Source: Variovorax sp. KK3
GTDB taxonomy: Bacteria > Pseudomonadota > Gammaproteobacteria > Burkholderiales > Burkholderiaceae_C
Length of the DNA stretch: 64,000 bases
NCBI RefSeq assembly: GCF_001984055.1
Contig: NZ_LYVO01000006.1
Span: 79,376-143,375 of the forward strand
Reading direction: 5' to 3'
The translations under genes and the position numbers were made by a program. The notes below the pieces were generated by a model that saw only the letters and a list, made by a program, of their open reading frames with translations, was not told where the DNA came from and did no database searches. Every line of letters starts with the position of its first letter. The stretch's first letter is position 1. Positions 41,064 to 50,449 of the stretch are shown one piece after another.

Positions 41064-41594
41064 ATGACGCGACAGAACGAACGACAGAATGAGCAGTCAG
41101 CGGCGGGTTTCGATGCTCCATTGCTGATTTGCGATGACCATGGCAACTACCGGCGCGCCACGGCCGATCAGATCCTCGAAGCGGCGCGCCATGCGATCGA
41201 GCACAAGACCCAGCGCGGTGCGTCATTCGAATCGCCGCAAGCAGTCAAGGAGTACTTGCTGACCAAGCTCGCGGGCCTCGAGTGCGAGGTCTTTGCCGCG
41301 CTGTTCCTCGACGGTGAGGGCCGGCTGATCGACTACGTTGAGTTGTCGCGCGGCACGCTCAATTCGGCAGCCGTCTATCCGCGCGAGGTCGTCAAGGAAG
41401 CGCTGCGGCGCAATGCGTCGGCCGTGATCCTGTCGCACAACCATCCGAGCGGGCTGCCGGACCCGAGTCAGCAGGACTTGGCCGTGACAGCCATGCTGAA
41501 GATGGCGTTGGCGACGGTCGACGTGATGGTGGTCGATCACGTCATCGTGGGCGGCGCGCACACGTACTCGTTCGTCGAACACAGGCTGCTGTGA
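41064..41594 (+). CDS. RadC-like JAB/MPN domain protein
   Basis: 176-residue RadC-family protein. The JAMM metal motif is complete: the Glu region in AGLECEVFAALFLDGEGRLI and SHNHPSGLPDPSQQDLAVT, with VDVMVVDHVIVGGAHTYSFV at the end. The helix-hairpin-helix N-terminus of full RadC is missing, as in the short forms common on mobile elements and near defence genes. A role in DNA repair has not been shown for the family. ATG 41064 follows AGGAGAGGT. It is convergent with pilU, 27 bases apart. Confidence 0.88.
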   Translation: MTRQNERQNEQSAAGFDAPLLICDDHGNYRRATADQILEAARHAIEHKTQRGASFESPQAVKEYLLTKLAGLECEVFAALFLDGEGRLIDYVELSRGTLNSAAVYPREVVKEALRRNASAVILSHNHPSGLPDPSQQDLAVTAMLKMALATVDVMVVDHVIVGGAHTYSFVEHRLL

Positions 41595-41621
41595 TGCGCA
41601 GCCGAGGGCGTGAGCCAATGG

Positions 41622-42758
41622 CTAAACGATCGCGAAATGCTCCGTGCCCGCCGCCAGGTCCGTGGTGCGCGCGCGCTGGCTGTTGAGCTTGATCTGCAGC
41701 CGCAGGTCGTTGGCCGAGTCGGCGTTGCGCAGCGCGTCTTCGAAAGAAATCATGTGCGTCTCGAACAGGTCGAACAGCGCCTGGTCGAAGGTCTGCATGC
41801 CGAGGTTGCGGCTCTTCTTCATGATCTCCTTGATCTCGCCCACCTCGCCCTTGAAGATCAGGTCGCTGATCAGCGGGGTGTTGAGCAGGATCTCGACCGC
41901 GGCCACGCGGCCATGGCCGTCTTCGGTGGGGATGAGGCGCTGCGAGACCAGCGAACGCAGGTTGAGCGACAGGTCCATCAGCAATTGGGCGCGGCGCTCT
42001 TCGGGGAAGAAGTTGATGATGCGGTCCAGCGCCTGGTTGGCGCTGTTGGCATGCAGCGTGGCCATGCACAGGTGGCCGGTTTCGGCGAAGGCCACCGCGT
42101 GTTCCATGGTCTCGCGGTCGCGGATTTCGCCCATGAGGATGACGTCGGGTGCCTGGCGCAGCGTGTTCTTGAGCGCGGCTTCCCAGCTATCGGTGTCGAT
42201 GCCGACTTCGCGCTGCGTCACCACGCAGTTCTTGTGCGGGTGGATGAATTCCACCGGGTCTTCGACGGTGACGATGTGGCCGTAGGAGTTTTCGTTGCGC
42301 CAGTCGATCATCGCGGCCAGCGTGGTCGACTTGCCCGAGCCGGTGGCACCCACCAGGATGCACAGGCCGCGCTTGGTCATCGTCACGTCCTTGAGGATCT
42401 GCGGCATGTTCAGGCCGTCGATGGTGGGCAGCGTGGCCGGGATGGTCCGCAGCACCATGCCCACCTTGCCCTGCTGCACGAAGGCGTTGACGCGGAAGCG
42501 GCCGACGCCGGTCGGCGAGATCGCGAAGTTGCACTCCTTGGTGCGTTCGAACTCGGCCGTCTGACGGTCGTTCATGATCGAGCGCGTCAGCGCCAGCGTG
42601 TGCTGCGCGCCAAGGGCCTGCTGCGACACCTTGGTGACCTTGCCGTCGACCTTGATCGCCGGCGGAAACTCGGCGGTGATGAACAGGTCGCTGCCGTTGC
42701 GGCTGACCATCAGCTTGAGCAGTTCGTTGATGAACTGGCTGGCTTGATCGCGTTCCAT
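41622..42758 (-). CDS. pilU: Type IV pilus retraction ATPase PilU
   Basis: 378-residue PilT/PilU-family ATPase acting at the cytoplasmic base of type IV pili. Walker A is VGATGSGKSTTLAAMIDWRN, the Asp box YGHIVTVEDPVEFIHPH, Walker B APDVILMGEIRDRETMEHA and the His box AETGHLCMATLHANSANQAL. The C-terminal extension GMQTFDQALFDLFETHMISF is PilU-like. ATG 42758 (MERDQASQFI) is the family start; the upstream extension is not conserved-looking. It follows pilT on the same strand with a 141-bp gap. Confidence 0.95.
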   Translation of the reverse strand: MERDQASQFINELLKLMVSRNGSDLFITAEFPPAIKVDGKVTKVSQQALGAQHTLALTRSIMNDRQTAEFERTKECNFAISPTGVGRFRVNAFVQQGKVGMVLRTIPATLPTIDGLNMPQILKDVTMTKRGLCILVGATGSGKSTTLAAMIDWRNENSYGHIVTVEDPVEFIHPHKNCVVTQREVGIDTDSWEAALKNTLRQAPDVILMGEIRDRETMEHAVAFAETGHLCMATLHANSANQALDRIINFFPEERRAQLLMDLSLNLRSLVSQRLIPTEDGHGRVAAVEILLNTPLISDLIFKGEVGEIKEIMKKSRNLGMQTFDQALFDLFETHMISFEDALRNADSANDLRLQIKLNSQRARTTDLAAGTEHFAIV

Positions 42759-42899
42759 GAGGATGCAGCTCCTGATTCGAGATGAGTGGGTTATCGAGCG
42801 GTGCGGCCGAGCGGCGGGACGCTCCAAGGCGACCGCGCCTCCCCCGCGGGGGGTGGCGTGACACGCGCATCGCGCGTGAAAAGTCGGGGGGCCATGAGG
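42759..42899. repeat. Intergenic palindromic element between pilT and pilU
   Basis: The 141-bp gap holds the perfect palindrome CCCCCGCGGGGG at 42841-42852 and an ACGCGCATCGCGCGT inverted repeat near 42860-42875. It resembles the GC-rich hairpin elements found between genes in this lineage and may lower pilU expression relative to pilT. Confidence 0.4.
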
Positions 42900-43943
42900 C
42901 TAGCCGGGAAAGTTTTCGGGAATCTTCGCTTTGCTTCGTGCCTCGGCCGCCGAGATGACGTTGCGCCGCACGAGGTCCGTCAGGCATTGGTCGAGCGTCT
43001 GCATGCCTGCGTTGACGCCGGTCTGGATCGACGAGTACATCTGCGCGACCTTGTTCTCGCGGATCAGGTTGCGGATGGCGGGGGTGCCCAGCATGATCTC
43101 GTGCGCCGCGACGCGCCCGTCGCCGCCCTTGGTCTTGCACAGCGTCTGCGAGATGACGGCTTGCAGCGACTCGGACAGCATGGCGCGGATCATTTCTTTT
43201 TCTTCGCCGGGGAAGACGTCGATGATCCGGTCGATGGTTTTGGCCGCGGAAGACGTGTGCAGGGTGCCGAACACGAGGTGGCCGGTTTCGGCCGCGGTCA
43301 TGGCCAGGCGGATGGTTTCGAGGTCGCGCATTTCGCCGACCAGGATGGCGTCGGGATCTTCACGCAGCGCGGAGCGCAGCGCGTTGGCGAAGGACAGCGT
43401 CATCGGCCCGACTTCGCGCTGGTTGATCAGGCACTTCTTGGAGTCGTGCACGAACTCGATCGGGTCTTCCACCGTGAGGATGTGGCCGTATTCGGTTTCG
43501 TTGAGGAAGTTGATCATCGCGGCCAGCGTGGTCGACTTGCCGGAGCCGGTGGGCCCGGTAACCAGCACCAGCCCGCGCGGCTTGAGTGCGAGTTCGCCGA
43601 AAATCTTGGGCGCGTTGAGCTGCTCGAGGGTGAGGATCTTCGACGGGATGGTCCGGAACACGGCTGCCGCGCCCCGGGCCTGGTTGAAGGCATTCACGCG
43701 GAAGCGCGCGAGGCCGTCGATTTCGAAAGAGAAATCGACCTCCAGGAACTCTTCGTAATGCTTGCGGTGCGTGTCGCTCATGATGTCGTACACCATGGCG
43801 TGCACCGCCTTGTGGTCGAGCGCGTCGACGTTGATGCGCCGCACGTCGCCGTGAACCCGGATCATCGGGGGCAGCCCTGACGACAGGTGCAAGTCCGACG
43901 CCTTGTTCTTGACGCTGAAAGCCAGCAGTTGGGTGATGTCCAC
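42900..43943 (-). CDS. pilT: Type IV pilus retraction ATPase PilT
   Basis: 347-residue PilT. It begins MDITQLLAFSVKNKASDLHL and carries Walker A VTGPTGSGKSTTLAAMINFL, the Asp box YGHILTVEDPIEFVHDSKKC, Walker B DPDAILVGEMRDLETIRLA, the His box AETGHLVFGTLHTSSAAKTI and the C-terminal AIRNLIRENKVAQMYSSIQT retraction motif. It powers pilus retraction for twitching motility and DNA uptake. The start at 43943 is divergent from the PLP gene with a 38-bp gap that must hold both promoters. Confidence 0.97.
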   Translation of the reverse strand: MDITQLLAFSVKNKASDLHLSSGLPPMIRVHGDVRRINVDALDHKAVHAMVYDIMSDTHRKHYEEFLEVDFSFEIDGLARFRVNAFNQARGAAAVFRTIPSKILTLEQLNAPKIFGELALKPRGLVLVTGPTGSGKSTTLAAMINFLNETEYGHILTVEDPIEFVHDSKKCLINQREVGPMTLSFANALRSALREDPDAILVGEMRDLETIRLAMTAAETGHLVFGTLHTSSAAKTIDRIIDVFPGEEKEMIRAMLSESLQAVISQTLCKTKGGDGRVAAHEIMLGTPAIRNLIRENKVAQMYSSIQTGVNAGMQTLDQCLTDLVRRNVISAAEARSKAKIPENFPG

Positions 43944-43981
43944 GAAGTTCCTCGGTGACGTTTTGATACGTTTGGACGATT

Positions 43982-44668
43982 ATGACGATGATTGGTGACA
44001 AGCTCCAGCAGGTTCATGCCCGTATCGTGAAGGCATGCACGGCAGCCGGCCGCGATCCGGCGAGCGTGCGCTTGCTTGCCGTGTCGAAGACATTCCCCGC
44101 CGAAGCCGTCCGCGAAGCCAGTCTCGCCGGCCAGATTGCCTTTGGCGAGAACTATGTGCAAGAGGGGGTGGGAAAGATCGAGGCCCTGTCCGACGAAAGG
44201 GGCCGGCTCGAATGGCACTGCATCGGCCCTCTGCAGAGCAACAAGACGCGGCCGGTGGCCGAGCATTTCGACTGGGTGCACAGCATCGACCGGCTCAAGA
44301 TCGCCCAGCGTCTGGCCGAGCAGCGACCGTCCGAGTTGCCGCCGCTGCAGGTCTGCCTTCAGGTCAATGTGGACGGCGGCGCCAACAAGTCCGGCGTGAC
44401 GCCAGAGGAAACCCTGACACTGGCCCGTGCTGTGGCGGCATTGCCACGCCTGCGGCTGCGCGGGCTGATGGCGATTCCGGAACCAGCGCCGGATTTCGAG
44501 GCGCAAAGGCAGTTGTTCCTGCGCGCGGCGGCCGTGTTCGACCAGCTTCGCAGTGCGGGCCTGGAAGTCGACACCTTGTCGCTGGGCATGTCGGCCGACC
44601 TGGAGGCCGCGATCGCTGCGGGCAGCACGATGGTGCGGGTCGGCACGGCCATGTTCGGGGCGCGCTAA
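43982..44668 (+). CDS. YggS/PLPBP-family pyridoxal phosphate homeostasis protein
   Basis: 228-residue PLP-binding protein of the YggS family, involved in vitamin B6 and amino acid homeostasis rather than catalysis. The PLP Lys is in VRLLAVSKTFPAEAVREASL, followed by GQIAFGENYVQEGVGKIEAL, LEWHCIGPLQSNKTRPVAEH, NVDGGANKSGV and the phosphate site LSLGMSADLEAAIAAGSTMV R-V-G. ATG 43982 or 43988 are both possible. In many proteobacteria it is next to pilT in this divergent arrangement, which supports the call. Confidence 0.95.
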   Translation: MTMIGDKLQQVHARIVKACTAAGRDPASVRLLAVSKTFPAEAVREASLAGQIAFGENYVQEGVGKIEALSDERGRLEWHCIGPLQSNKTRPVAEHFDWVHSIDRLKIAQRLAEQRPSELPPLQVCLQVNVDGGANKSGVTPEETLTLARAVAALPRLRLRGLMAIPEPAPDFEAQRQLFLRAAAVFDQLRSAGLEVDTLSLGMSADLEAAIAAGSTMVRVGTAMFGAR

Positions 44669-44806
44669 AGGGCCGGGCCAAGGGGGCACCCGGTTCGCGG
44701 CACCGGCTTGCCGCAAGTGCATAAGGCCCAACGCATCGCGCATAGGTCATGGCGCTGAGCGATGGCCGCGACTATCGTCCGCGGCTTGTTCACAACGCGA
44801 AGTGCC

Positions 44807-46078
44807 ATGAGCGACGACCTGAGCTACGTTCAACCGACCATCAACAGCCCCTGGGGCACCTACCTGTCGCAGGTCGACCGCGTGGTGCCCTACCTGGGCA
44901 ACCTGGCCCGCTGGGTCGAAACGCTGAAGCGGCCGAAGCGCGCGCTGATCGTCGACGTGCCGATCGAGATGGACGACGGCACCATCGCCCACTTCGAGGG
45001 CTATCGCGTGCAGCACAACATGTCGCGCGGCCCCGGCAAGGGCGGCGTGCGCTTCCACCCCGACGTCACGCTCGAAGAAGTGATGGCCCTGTCGGCCTGG
45101 ATGACCGTGAAGACCGCGGCCGTGAACCTGCCTTACGGCGGCGCCAAGGGCGGCATCCGCGTCGACCCGAAGAAGCTGTCGCAGCAAGAGCTCGAGAAGG
45201 TGACCCGCCGCTACACGAGCGAGATCGGCATCATCATCGGCCCGCAGCAAGACATCCCCGCGCCTGACGTCAACACCAACGCCCAGATCATGGCGTGGAT
45301 GATGGACACCTATTCGATGAACGTCGGCGGCACCGCCACCGGCGTGGTCACGGGCAAGCCGCTGCACCTGGGCGGCTCGCTGGGCCGGGTCAAGGCCACC
45401 GGCCGCGGCGTGTTCGTCACCGGCCGCGAGGCGGCGCGGCGCTTGAAGATGGACCTGCGCGGCGCGCGCGTCGCGGTGCAGGGCTTCGGCAACGTGGGCT
45501 CGGTGGCAGCGGAGCTGTTCGCCGAGGCCGGCGCGAAGATCGTGGCGGTGCAGGACCACACCGGCACCATCGTCAATGCCAACGGCCTCGACCTCAAGAC
45601 GCTGCTGCCGCTGGCGCGCGCGGAGGGCGTCGTGGGCTTCAAGGGCGGTGACGTGGTGGCGAACGACTCTTTCTGGGACGTGGCCTGCGACATCCTGATC
45701 CCGGCGGCCCTCGAAGGCCAACTGACCGCCGAGCGTGCACGGAAGACGCAGGCCAAGCTGGTGCTCGAAGGCGCCAACGGCCCGACGGTGCCGGCGGCCG
45801 ACGACATCCTGGCCGAGCGCGGCGTCCTGGTGGTGCCCGACGTGATCTGCAACGCCGGCGGCGTGACGGTCAGCTACTTCGAGTGGGTGCAGGACTTCTC
45901 GTCCTTCTTCTGGGACGAGGACGAGATCAACCAGCGGCTCGACCGCATCATGATGAATGCGCTCAACCAGATCTGGGACACGGCCGACCGCCACCGCATC
46001 ACGCTGCGCACCGCCACTTTCGCGGTGGCCTGCGAGCGCATCCTGATGGCGCGGCAGGAGCGCGGCCTCTACCCCTGA
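44807..46078 (+). CDS. gdhA: Glutamate dehydrogenase (Glu/Leu/Phe/Val family)
   Basis: 423-residue NAD(P)-dependent glutamate dehydrogenase interconverting glutamate with 2-oxoglutarate and ammonia. Motifs are [20 protein letters not shown], the active-site Lys in [36 protein letters not shown] for the cofactor, and [21 protein letters not shown] 44807 ([15 protein letters not shown]) is the natural start. It stands alone with its own upstream gap of 138 bp. The arabinonate operon in the same window also feeds 2-oxoglutarate. Confidence 0.94.
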   Translation: MSDDLSYVQPTINSPWGTYLSQVDRVVPYLGNLARWVETLKRPKRALIVDVPIEMDDGTIAHFEGYRVQHNMSRGPGKGGVRFHPDVTLEEVMALSAWMTVKTAAVNLPYGGAKGGIRVDPKKLSQQELEKVTRRYTSEIGIIIGPQQDIPAPDVNTNAQIMAWMMDTYSMNVGGTATGVVTGKPLHLGGSLGRVKATGRGVFVTGREAARRLKMDLRGARVAVQGFGNVGSVAAELFAEAGAKIVAVQDHTGTIVNANGLDLKTLLPLARAEGVVGFKGGDVVANDSFWDVACDILIPAALEGQLTAERARKTQAKLVLEGANGPTVPAADDILAERGVLVVPDVICNAGGVTVSYFEWVQDFSSFFWDEDEINQRLDRIMMNALNQIWDTADRHRITLRTATFAVACERILMARQERGLYP

Positions 46079-46203
46079 CGCGAATCGAGCGCCGAATCGG
46101 CCAGGAGCAGGGAACGCGAAGGCGGGCACGGCGTCCAATCGGCTCCGTGCGACACGGCAGCGTGCCGCTAGCATTCCGCATTCCCTGATCTTTCCTGGCC
46201 TCC

Positions 46204-46875
46204 ATGCGCTTCAACTTCCCGCACGCAGTCCCGGCGCTGCTGTTCACGCTCGTGCTCGCGGGCTGCGGCAGCACGCCGTCGCAGCGCCTTTCCTACGACC
46301 CCGAGGAATTCGATTCGACCACCACGCACACGCGCACTTTCGGCGCGAGCCAGGCCCAGACCTGCGAGGCGGCACGTCGCGCGCTGCTGAGCCAGGGCTA
46401 CCTGGTGACCGCAGCCAACGCCGACCTGGTGGCGGGCCGCAAAAGCTTCCAGCCGGCGCGTGAGGTGCACGTGGAGATGGAGTTGCGCGTGGTCTGCGCG
46501 CGCGATGGGCGGGCCGGCGGCGGCAATGCTGCGGTTGCCGCCGGAGGCGGAAGCACCATCGCCTTCGCAAGCGCGCTGCAGGACCGCTACAGCCTGAAGA
46601 AGGTCAACAATTCGGCCAGCGTGGGCGTGGGTGCCATCGGCTCGGTGTCGCTGCCCTTCTCGTCCAGCGACGATGCGCTGGTCAAGGTCGCGAGCGAAAC
46701 GCTGACCGATGAACGCTTCTACGACCGGCTGTTCGCTCTGGTCGAACGCTTTCTGGTGGTGCCCGAGGCGGCCCAGACTGAACCCGTGCCGACGCCCGTA
46801 CCGCCGCCGTCGTTGCCGCCACCGAGTACCGAGGCGCCGCTGCGCCCGGTGCCCTTGTCGCCGAGCCGGGGCTGA
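46204..46875 (+). CDS. DUF2242 lipoprotein
   Basis: 223-residue lipoprotein of unknown function, DUF2242-type. The signal and lipobox are LLFTLVLAGC, the mature part has SYDPEEFDSTTTHTRTFGAS and CEAARRALLSQGYLVTAANA, typical of this outer-membrane family, and the last 35 residues are Pro-rich. The stop at 46873-46875 is one base from the stop of the convergent small gene. Confidence 0.85.
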   Translation: MRFNFPHAVPALLFTLVLAGCGSTPSQRLSYDPEEFDSTTTHTRTFGASQAQTCEAARRALLSQGYLVTAANADLVAGRKSFQPAREVHVEMELRVVCARDGRAGGGNAAVAAGGGSTIAFASALQDRYSLKKVNNSASVGVGAIGSVSLPFSSSDDALVKVASETLTDERFYDRLFALVERFLVVPEAAQTEPVPTPVPPPSLPPPSTEAPLRPVPLSPSRG

Positions 46876-46876
46876 A

Positions 46877-47104
46877 TCAGACCGAGACGGTGCGCGACTG
46901 AGAGGCCGGCAGGCCGGTCAAGCCGCACAGGCGTTGCATGACGCCATAGCCCTGGGCCAGCGCGGCCGCGTAGGTGGCGAAGGGGCGCTCTGCGCGGTGC
47001 AGGGCCTCGAAGCGGCCGTCGTGGCGCGCGTCTTCCTGGATCACCCAGTAATAGGAACCGTCGAAGGGTTGTTCCACCAGCAGACCGATTTTCCTCACGT
47101 CCAT
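46877..47104 (-). CDS. Small protein of unknown function (75 aa)
   Basis: 75-residue protein starting MDVRKIGLLVEQPFDGSYYW and ending GLPASQSRTVSV. I do not recognise a family. It has no signal or membrane segment, is rich in aromatic residues at the N-terminus and has normal composition. The upstream 190 bp separate it from the VOC gene. Its tail-to-tail contact with the DUF2242 gene (one base) supports a real, packed gene. Confidence 0.6.
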   Translation of the reverse strand: MDVRKIGLLVEQPFDGSYYWVIQEDARHDGRFEALHRAERPFATYAAALAQGYGVMQRLCGLTGLPASQSRTVSV

Positions 47105-47293
47105 GTTCTTAGCTCCGTAGTCGTTGAGTCGTCAAAATGAGTACTTAAGAATGTAAGACTATGTGTCTATTGGACGGGAGGGGAAATTTCACGCTTCACC
47201 GCCTTTTGCGCCGGTCACGTCGTCGCTGCCGGCTGATTGACTTCGGTGAGCCACCGTGCGACGGTGCTCCGACGAGTCGACAAGGAGCACGCC

Positions 47294-47671
47294 ATGCTGG
47301 GCAACAAGGAAGCCGTCGCCAACCTCGCGGTCAAGGATCTGGACCGTGCACGCCAGTTCTACGAAGACGTCCTGGGTTTGGCCGTGGTCGAGGAAAACGG
47401 CGAGGAGATGGTCATTTTCCAGAGCGGTGTCTCGACGCTCAACGTCTACCGCTCGCAGTACGCGGGCACCAACCAGGCGACGGCCGTGACCTGGGCGGTC
47501 GGCGACGAGATCGAGGCCGTGGTGAAGGCGCTGCAAGCCAAGGGCGTGCGCTTCGAGCACTACGACATGCCCGACACCCGGCTCGACGGCGACATCCATG
47601 TGATGGGCGACATGAAGGTCGCGTGGTTCAAGGACCCGGACGGGAACATCCTGAACCTGATCAACGCCTGA
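47294..47671 (+). CDS. VOC-superfamily (glyoxalase/bleomycin-resistance-type) protein
   Basis: 125-residue vicinal-oxygen-chelate fold protein. It carries ANLAVKDLDRARQFYEDVLG, VVEENGEEMVIFQSGVSTLN and VAWFKDPDGNILNLINA, with the Glu/His metal positions only partly kept. The function is unknown; such proteins include lyases and resistance binders. ATG 47294 has AAGGAG just upstream. Confidence 0.9.
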   Translation: MLGNKEAVANLAVKDLDRARQFYEDVLGLAVVEENGEEMVIFQSGVSTLNVYRSQYAGTNQATAVTWAVGDEIEAVVKALQAKGVRFEHYDMPDTRLDGDIHVMGDMKVAWFKDPDGNILNLINA

Positions 47672-47693
47672 AGGCGCTGCGCAGGTCGCGCCT

Positions 47694-47729
47694 CAGCGCA
47701 ATCGGCGCAATCAGCGCAATCAGCGCACC
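47694..47729. repeat. Four 9-bp direct repeats at the 3' end of the arginase gene
   Basis: CAGCGCAAT, CGGCGCAAT, CAGCGCAAT and CAGCGCACC follow one another. The last copy encodes part of the arginase C-terminus (complement). It is a short tandem tract with no known function and may reflect slippage. Confidence 0.7.
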
Positions 47730-48634
47730 AGTGTCGACTTGCCGAACAAGCTTTCGATCAACTCCACCGCCACTTCGGCCGTGCGGTTGCGCACGTCGAG
47801 CGCCGGGTTGAGTTCGACCACGTCGAGCGAGCCGAGCCGGCCGGTGTCGGCGATCATTTCCATGCACAGCTGCATCTCGCGCCAGGTCGGCCCGCCGCGC
47901 ACGCCGGTGCCCACGCCGGGCGCGTAGTCGGGGTCGAGGCAGTCGAGGTCGAAGCTCACGTGCAGGTGCGTGTCTTCGTCGATGTCCTGCAGCGCCTCGG
48001 TCATGGTGGTGCGCATGCCGTGCTCGTCGATGTGGCGCATGTCGAAAACGTTCAGGCCCAGGGCGCGAATCGCGGCTTTTTCTTCGGCATCCACGCTGCG
48101 GATGCCCAGGAAGCGGATCGCCTCATGGTCGAGCGCCGCGGGCTCGCCGCTCCAGCCGGTCAGCGCCTGTGGACCCTGGCCCAGCAGGCAGGCCACCGGC
48201 ATGCCGTGGATGTTGCCGCTGGGGCTGGTGCGTTCGGTGTTGACGTCCGAATGCGCATCGAGCCAGAGCACGCGCAGCTTCCGTCCGCCCTGGCGCGCAT
48301 GCCGCGCGATGGCGCTGATGGAGCCGATCGCCAGGCAGTGGTCGCCTCCCATGAGCACCGGCAGATGCCCGGCGCCCAGCGCGTGGTCGACGGCCTCGTA
48401 CACCGCGCGGTTCCATTCGACCACTTCGTCGAGGTGACGCAGCCCGTTGGACGGCGCGGCCCACGGCGTGGCCGGGCCGGCCAGGTTGCCCCGGTCGACG
48501 ATGCCGAAACCCAGGCGGGCCAGGGTGCCACCGATGTCGGCCACGCGCAGGGCGTCGGGGCCCATGCCGGCGCCGCGCACGCTGGCGCCGATGTCGGTCG
48601 GTGCGCCAATCAGCTCGACGGTGATGGTGTTCAT
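47720..48634 (-). CDS. rocF: Arginase
   Basis: 304-residue ureohydrolase splitting arginine to ornithine and urea. It starts MNTITVELIGAPTDIGASVR and carries the binuclear Mn ligands in VLMGGDHCLAIGS, LWLDAHSDVNTERTSPSGNI and VSFDLDCLDPDYAPGVGTGV. The DAHSDVNT and SGNIHGMP motifs favour arginase over agmatinase. It stands alone between a VOC gene and the wax ester synthase. Confidence 0.93.
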   Translation of the reverse strand: MNTITVELIGAPTDIGASVRGAGMGPDALRVADIGGTLARLGFGIVDRGNLAGPATPWAAPSNGLRHLDEVVEWNRAVYEAVDHALGAGHLPVLMGGDHCLAIGSISAIARHARQGGRKLRVLWLDAHSDVNTERTSPSGNIHGMPVACLLGQGPQALTGWSGEPAALDHEAIRFLGIRSVDAEEKAAIRALGLNVFDMRHIDEHGMRTTMTEALQDIDEDTHLHVSFDLDCLDPDYAPGVGTGVRGGPTWREMQLCMEMIADTGRLGSLDVVELNPALDVRNRTAEVAVELIESLFGKSTLVR

Positions 48635-48766
48635 GGGCGGCCTGCCTTGGCAAAGGTGCGGATGTTCATGTGCCGACGGTACAACGCACGGGCCATGCCG
48701 GGGTCGCGACCACGGGCTGCATGCCGTAGGAAAACACCGCGACCGGGCGCTCGCCGGGCGTGCGCG

Positions 48767-50449
48767 TCAGCGCGTGGGTGCGGCCGCCGCAGTGTCGGCC
48801 CGGGCCGGCGTCTTGCGCGAGGCGGGTCGCTTGGCCGATTTGGCCGGCGCGGCCTTCGATGTATCAGCCTTAGGCGCCGCGGTCTTCGGCGCCACAGTTT
48901 TCGGCGTTGCAGTCTTCAGCGCCGCAGCCTTCGGTGTTGCGGCTTTCCGCGGCGTGGCCTTGGCGGCCGCAGGCGGCGCTTCGGCTTGGGCGGCCGGTTG
49001 CTTCGCCTCCTTCGCCGCGGCTGGCGCATCCAGTGCCTCGACGCGCGCCTGGATCGACTGGAACTCGGCCAGCAGGTAGTCCGCGATCACGTCCACGTCG
49101 GGCACGGCGCGCCGGCAGGCGATCAGGCCGAAGTCCAGGCTGCCGTTGTAGCTCTGCACCGTCATGTTGAGCGCCATGCCGTGGCTCGGGATCGACACCG
49201 GGTAATAGGTCAGCAGCTTCGCGCCGGCGAAGTAGAGCGCGACCTGGGCGCCCGGCACATTCGAGATCACCACGTTTGCCACCGGCGGCAGCCGGTCCGC
49301 CAGCCGCGAGCGGCCGTACATCGAGGCCAGGCCCGACATCAGCCACGGTGCGCCGAAGGAAGGGAAGTCGGTCGGTATCGCGGCCTTGATGTTGCCGATG
49401 AGGTTCTTCGCCGCGGCCGACGACTCGCGGATGCGCTCGATGCGTTCGATCGGGTCGGCCACGTCGGTGGCCAGGGTCATCACCGTCATCGACACCTGGT
49501 TGTTCGACGAGGTGTCGCCCGGCGCCCGCAGCGTGACGGGGATGGCCGCGCTCATCGGCTTCTTCGGCAACTTGCCGTGGTCCGCCAGATAGCGGCGCAG
49601 CGCACCGGCGCAGATCCCCATCACCACGTCGTTGAGGCTTGCGCCCAGCTTCTTGCCGGCCTGCTTGACCTCGGCCAGCGGGATCGAGCGAACCGCATAG
49701 GCGCGCTGGTTGGTGATGGCCACGTTCAGCAGCGTGCGCGGGCCCAGCATGTTGAGGTTCTTCGGGCTTTGCCATGGGCCTGCGCCTTCACTGCGCGGTT
49801 GCGGCACGACCAGGCTCTGCACCGCGCGCGCCATGTCGGGAAAGGTCTTCACGAGCTTCACGTACTGCTGCAGCGTATTGCTGATCGCGGCCCCGGCCAG
49901 CTCGGCCACGCCCAGCTGGTAGCGGTTGGTGCGTCGGGCCCGCTGGCGCGGCGGCTTGATCGGCTCGGGGTGCGCCTCCAGCGTCATGATGGCCTGTGCG
50001 AAGGCGGCGCCGGCCTGGCCGTCGATGCCCGCGTGATGCACCTTCGTGTACATCGCGTAGCGTCCGCCCTGCAGGCCGTCGATGACGTAGAACTCCCACA
50101 GCGGGCGGCTGCGGTCCATCAGCGTCGAATGCAGGCGGCCCACGTACTGCTCCAGTTGGCGCAGCGTGCCGGGGCGCGGCAGGGTGACGCGGCGCACGTG
50201 GTAGTCGAGGTCGACGTCTTCGTCCTCCACCCACACCGGGTTCGACAGCTCGAAGGGCATCAGCGCCAGCTTGCGCGTGAAGATCTCAGACAGGTGCAGG
50301 CGGCTCGCCACGTGGGCCTTCACGTCTTCGTAGAAGTCGCCGTCGTAGCCCGCGGGCAGCTCCAGCAGGTGCATGCCGCCGACATGCATCGGCGTTTCGG
50401 GCGTCTCGGTGTGCAGGAAGGTCGCGTCCAGGCCGCTCAGGTGTTGCAT
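48767..50449 (-). CDS. Wax ester synthase/diacylglycerol acyltransferase (WS/DGAT)
   Basis: 560-residue membrane-associated acyltransferase that joins acyl-CoA to long-chain alcohols or diacylglycerol for neutral-lipid storage. It starts MQHLSGLDATFLHTETPETP; the active site is the H-H-x-x-x-D-G motif in MYTKVHHAGIDGQAGA near residue 136, and the conserved NISNVPG-type motif reads NVVISNVPGAQVALYFAGAK. The last 80 residues are an unusual Ala/Lys/Pro-rich tail (AAPKTAAPK-like repeats), resembling the tails of granule-bound phasins. It is divergent from two granule-type genes. Confidence 0.94.
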   Translation of the reverse strand: MQHLSGLDATFLHTETPETPMHVGGMHLLELPAGYDGDFYEDVKAHVASRLHLSEIFTRKLALMPFELSNPVWVEDEDVDLDYHVRRVTLPRPGTLRQLEQYVGRLHSTLMDRSRPLWEFYVIDGLQGGRYAMYTKVHHAGIDGQAGAAFAQAIMTLEAHPEPIKPPRQRARRTNRYQLGVAELAGAAISNTLQQYVKLVKTFPDMARAVQSLVVPQPRSEGAGPWQSPKNLNMLGPRTLLNVAITNQRAYAVRSIPLAEVKQAGKKLGASLNDVVMGICAGALRRYLADHGKLPKKPMSAAIPVTLRAPGDTSSNNQVSMTVMTLATDVADPIERIERIRESSAAAKNLIGNIKAAIPTDFPSFGAPWLMSGLASMYGRSRLADRLPPVANVVISNVPGAQVALYFAGAKLLTYYPVSIPSHGMALNMTVQSYNGSLDFGLIACRRAVPDVDVIADYLLAEFQSIQARVEALDAPAAAKEAKQPAAQAEAPPAAAKATPRKAATPKAAALKTATPKTVAPKTAAPKADTSKAAPAKSAKRPASRKTPARADTAAAAPTR

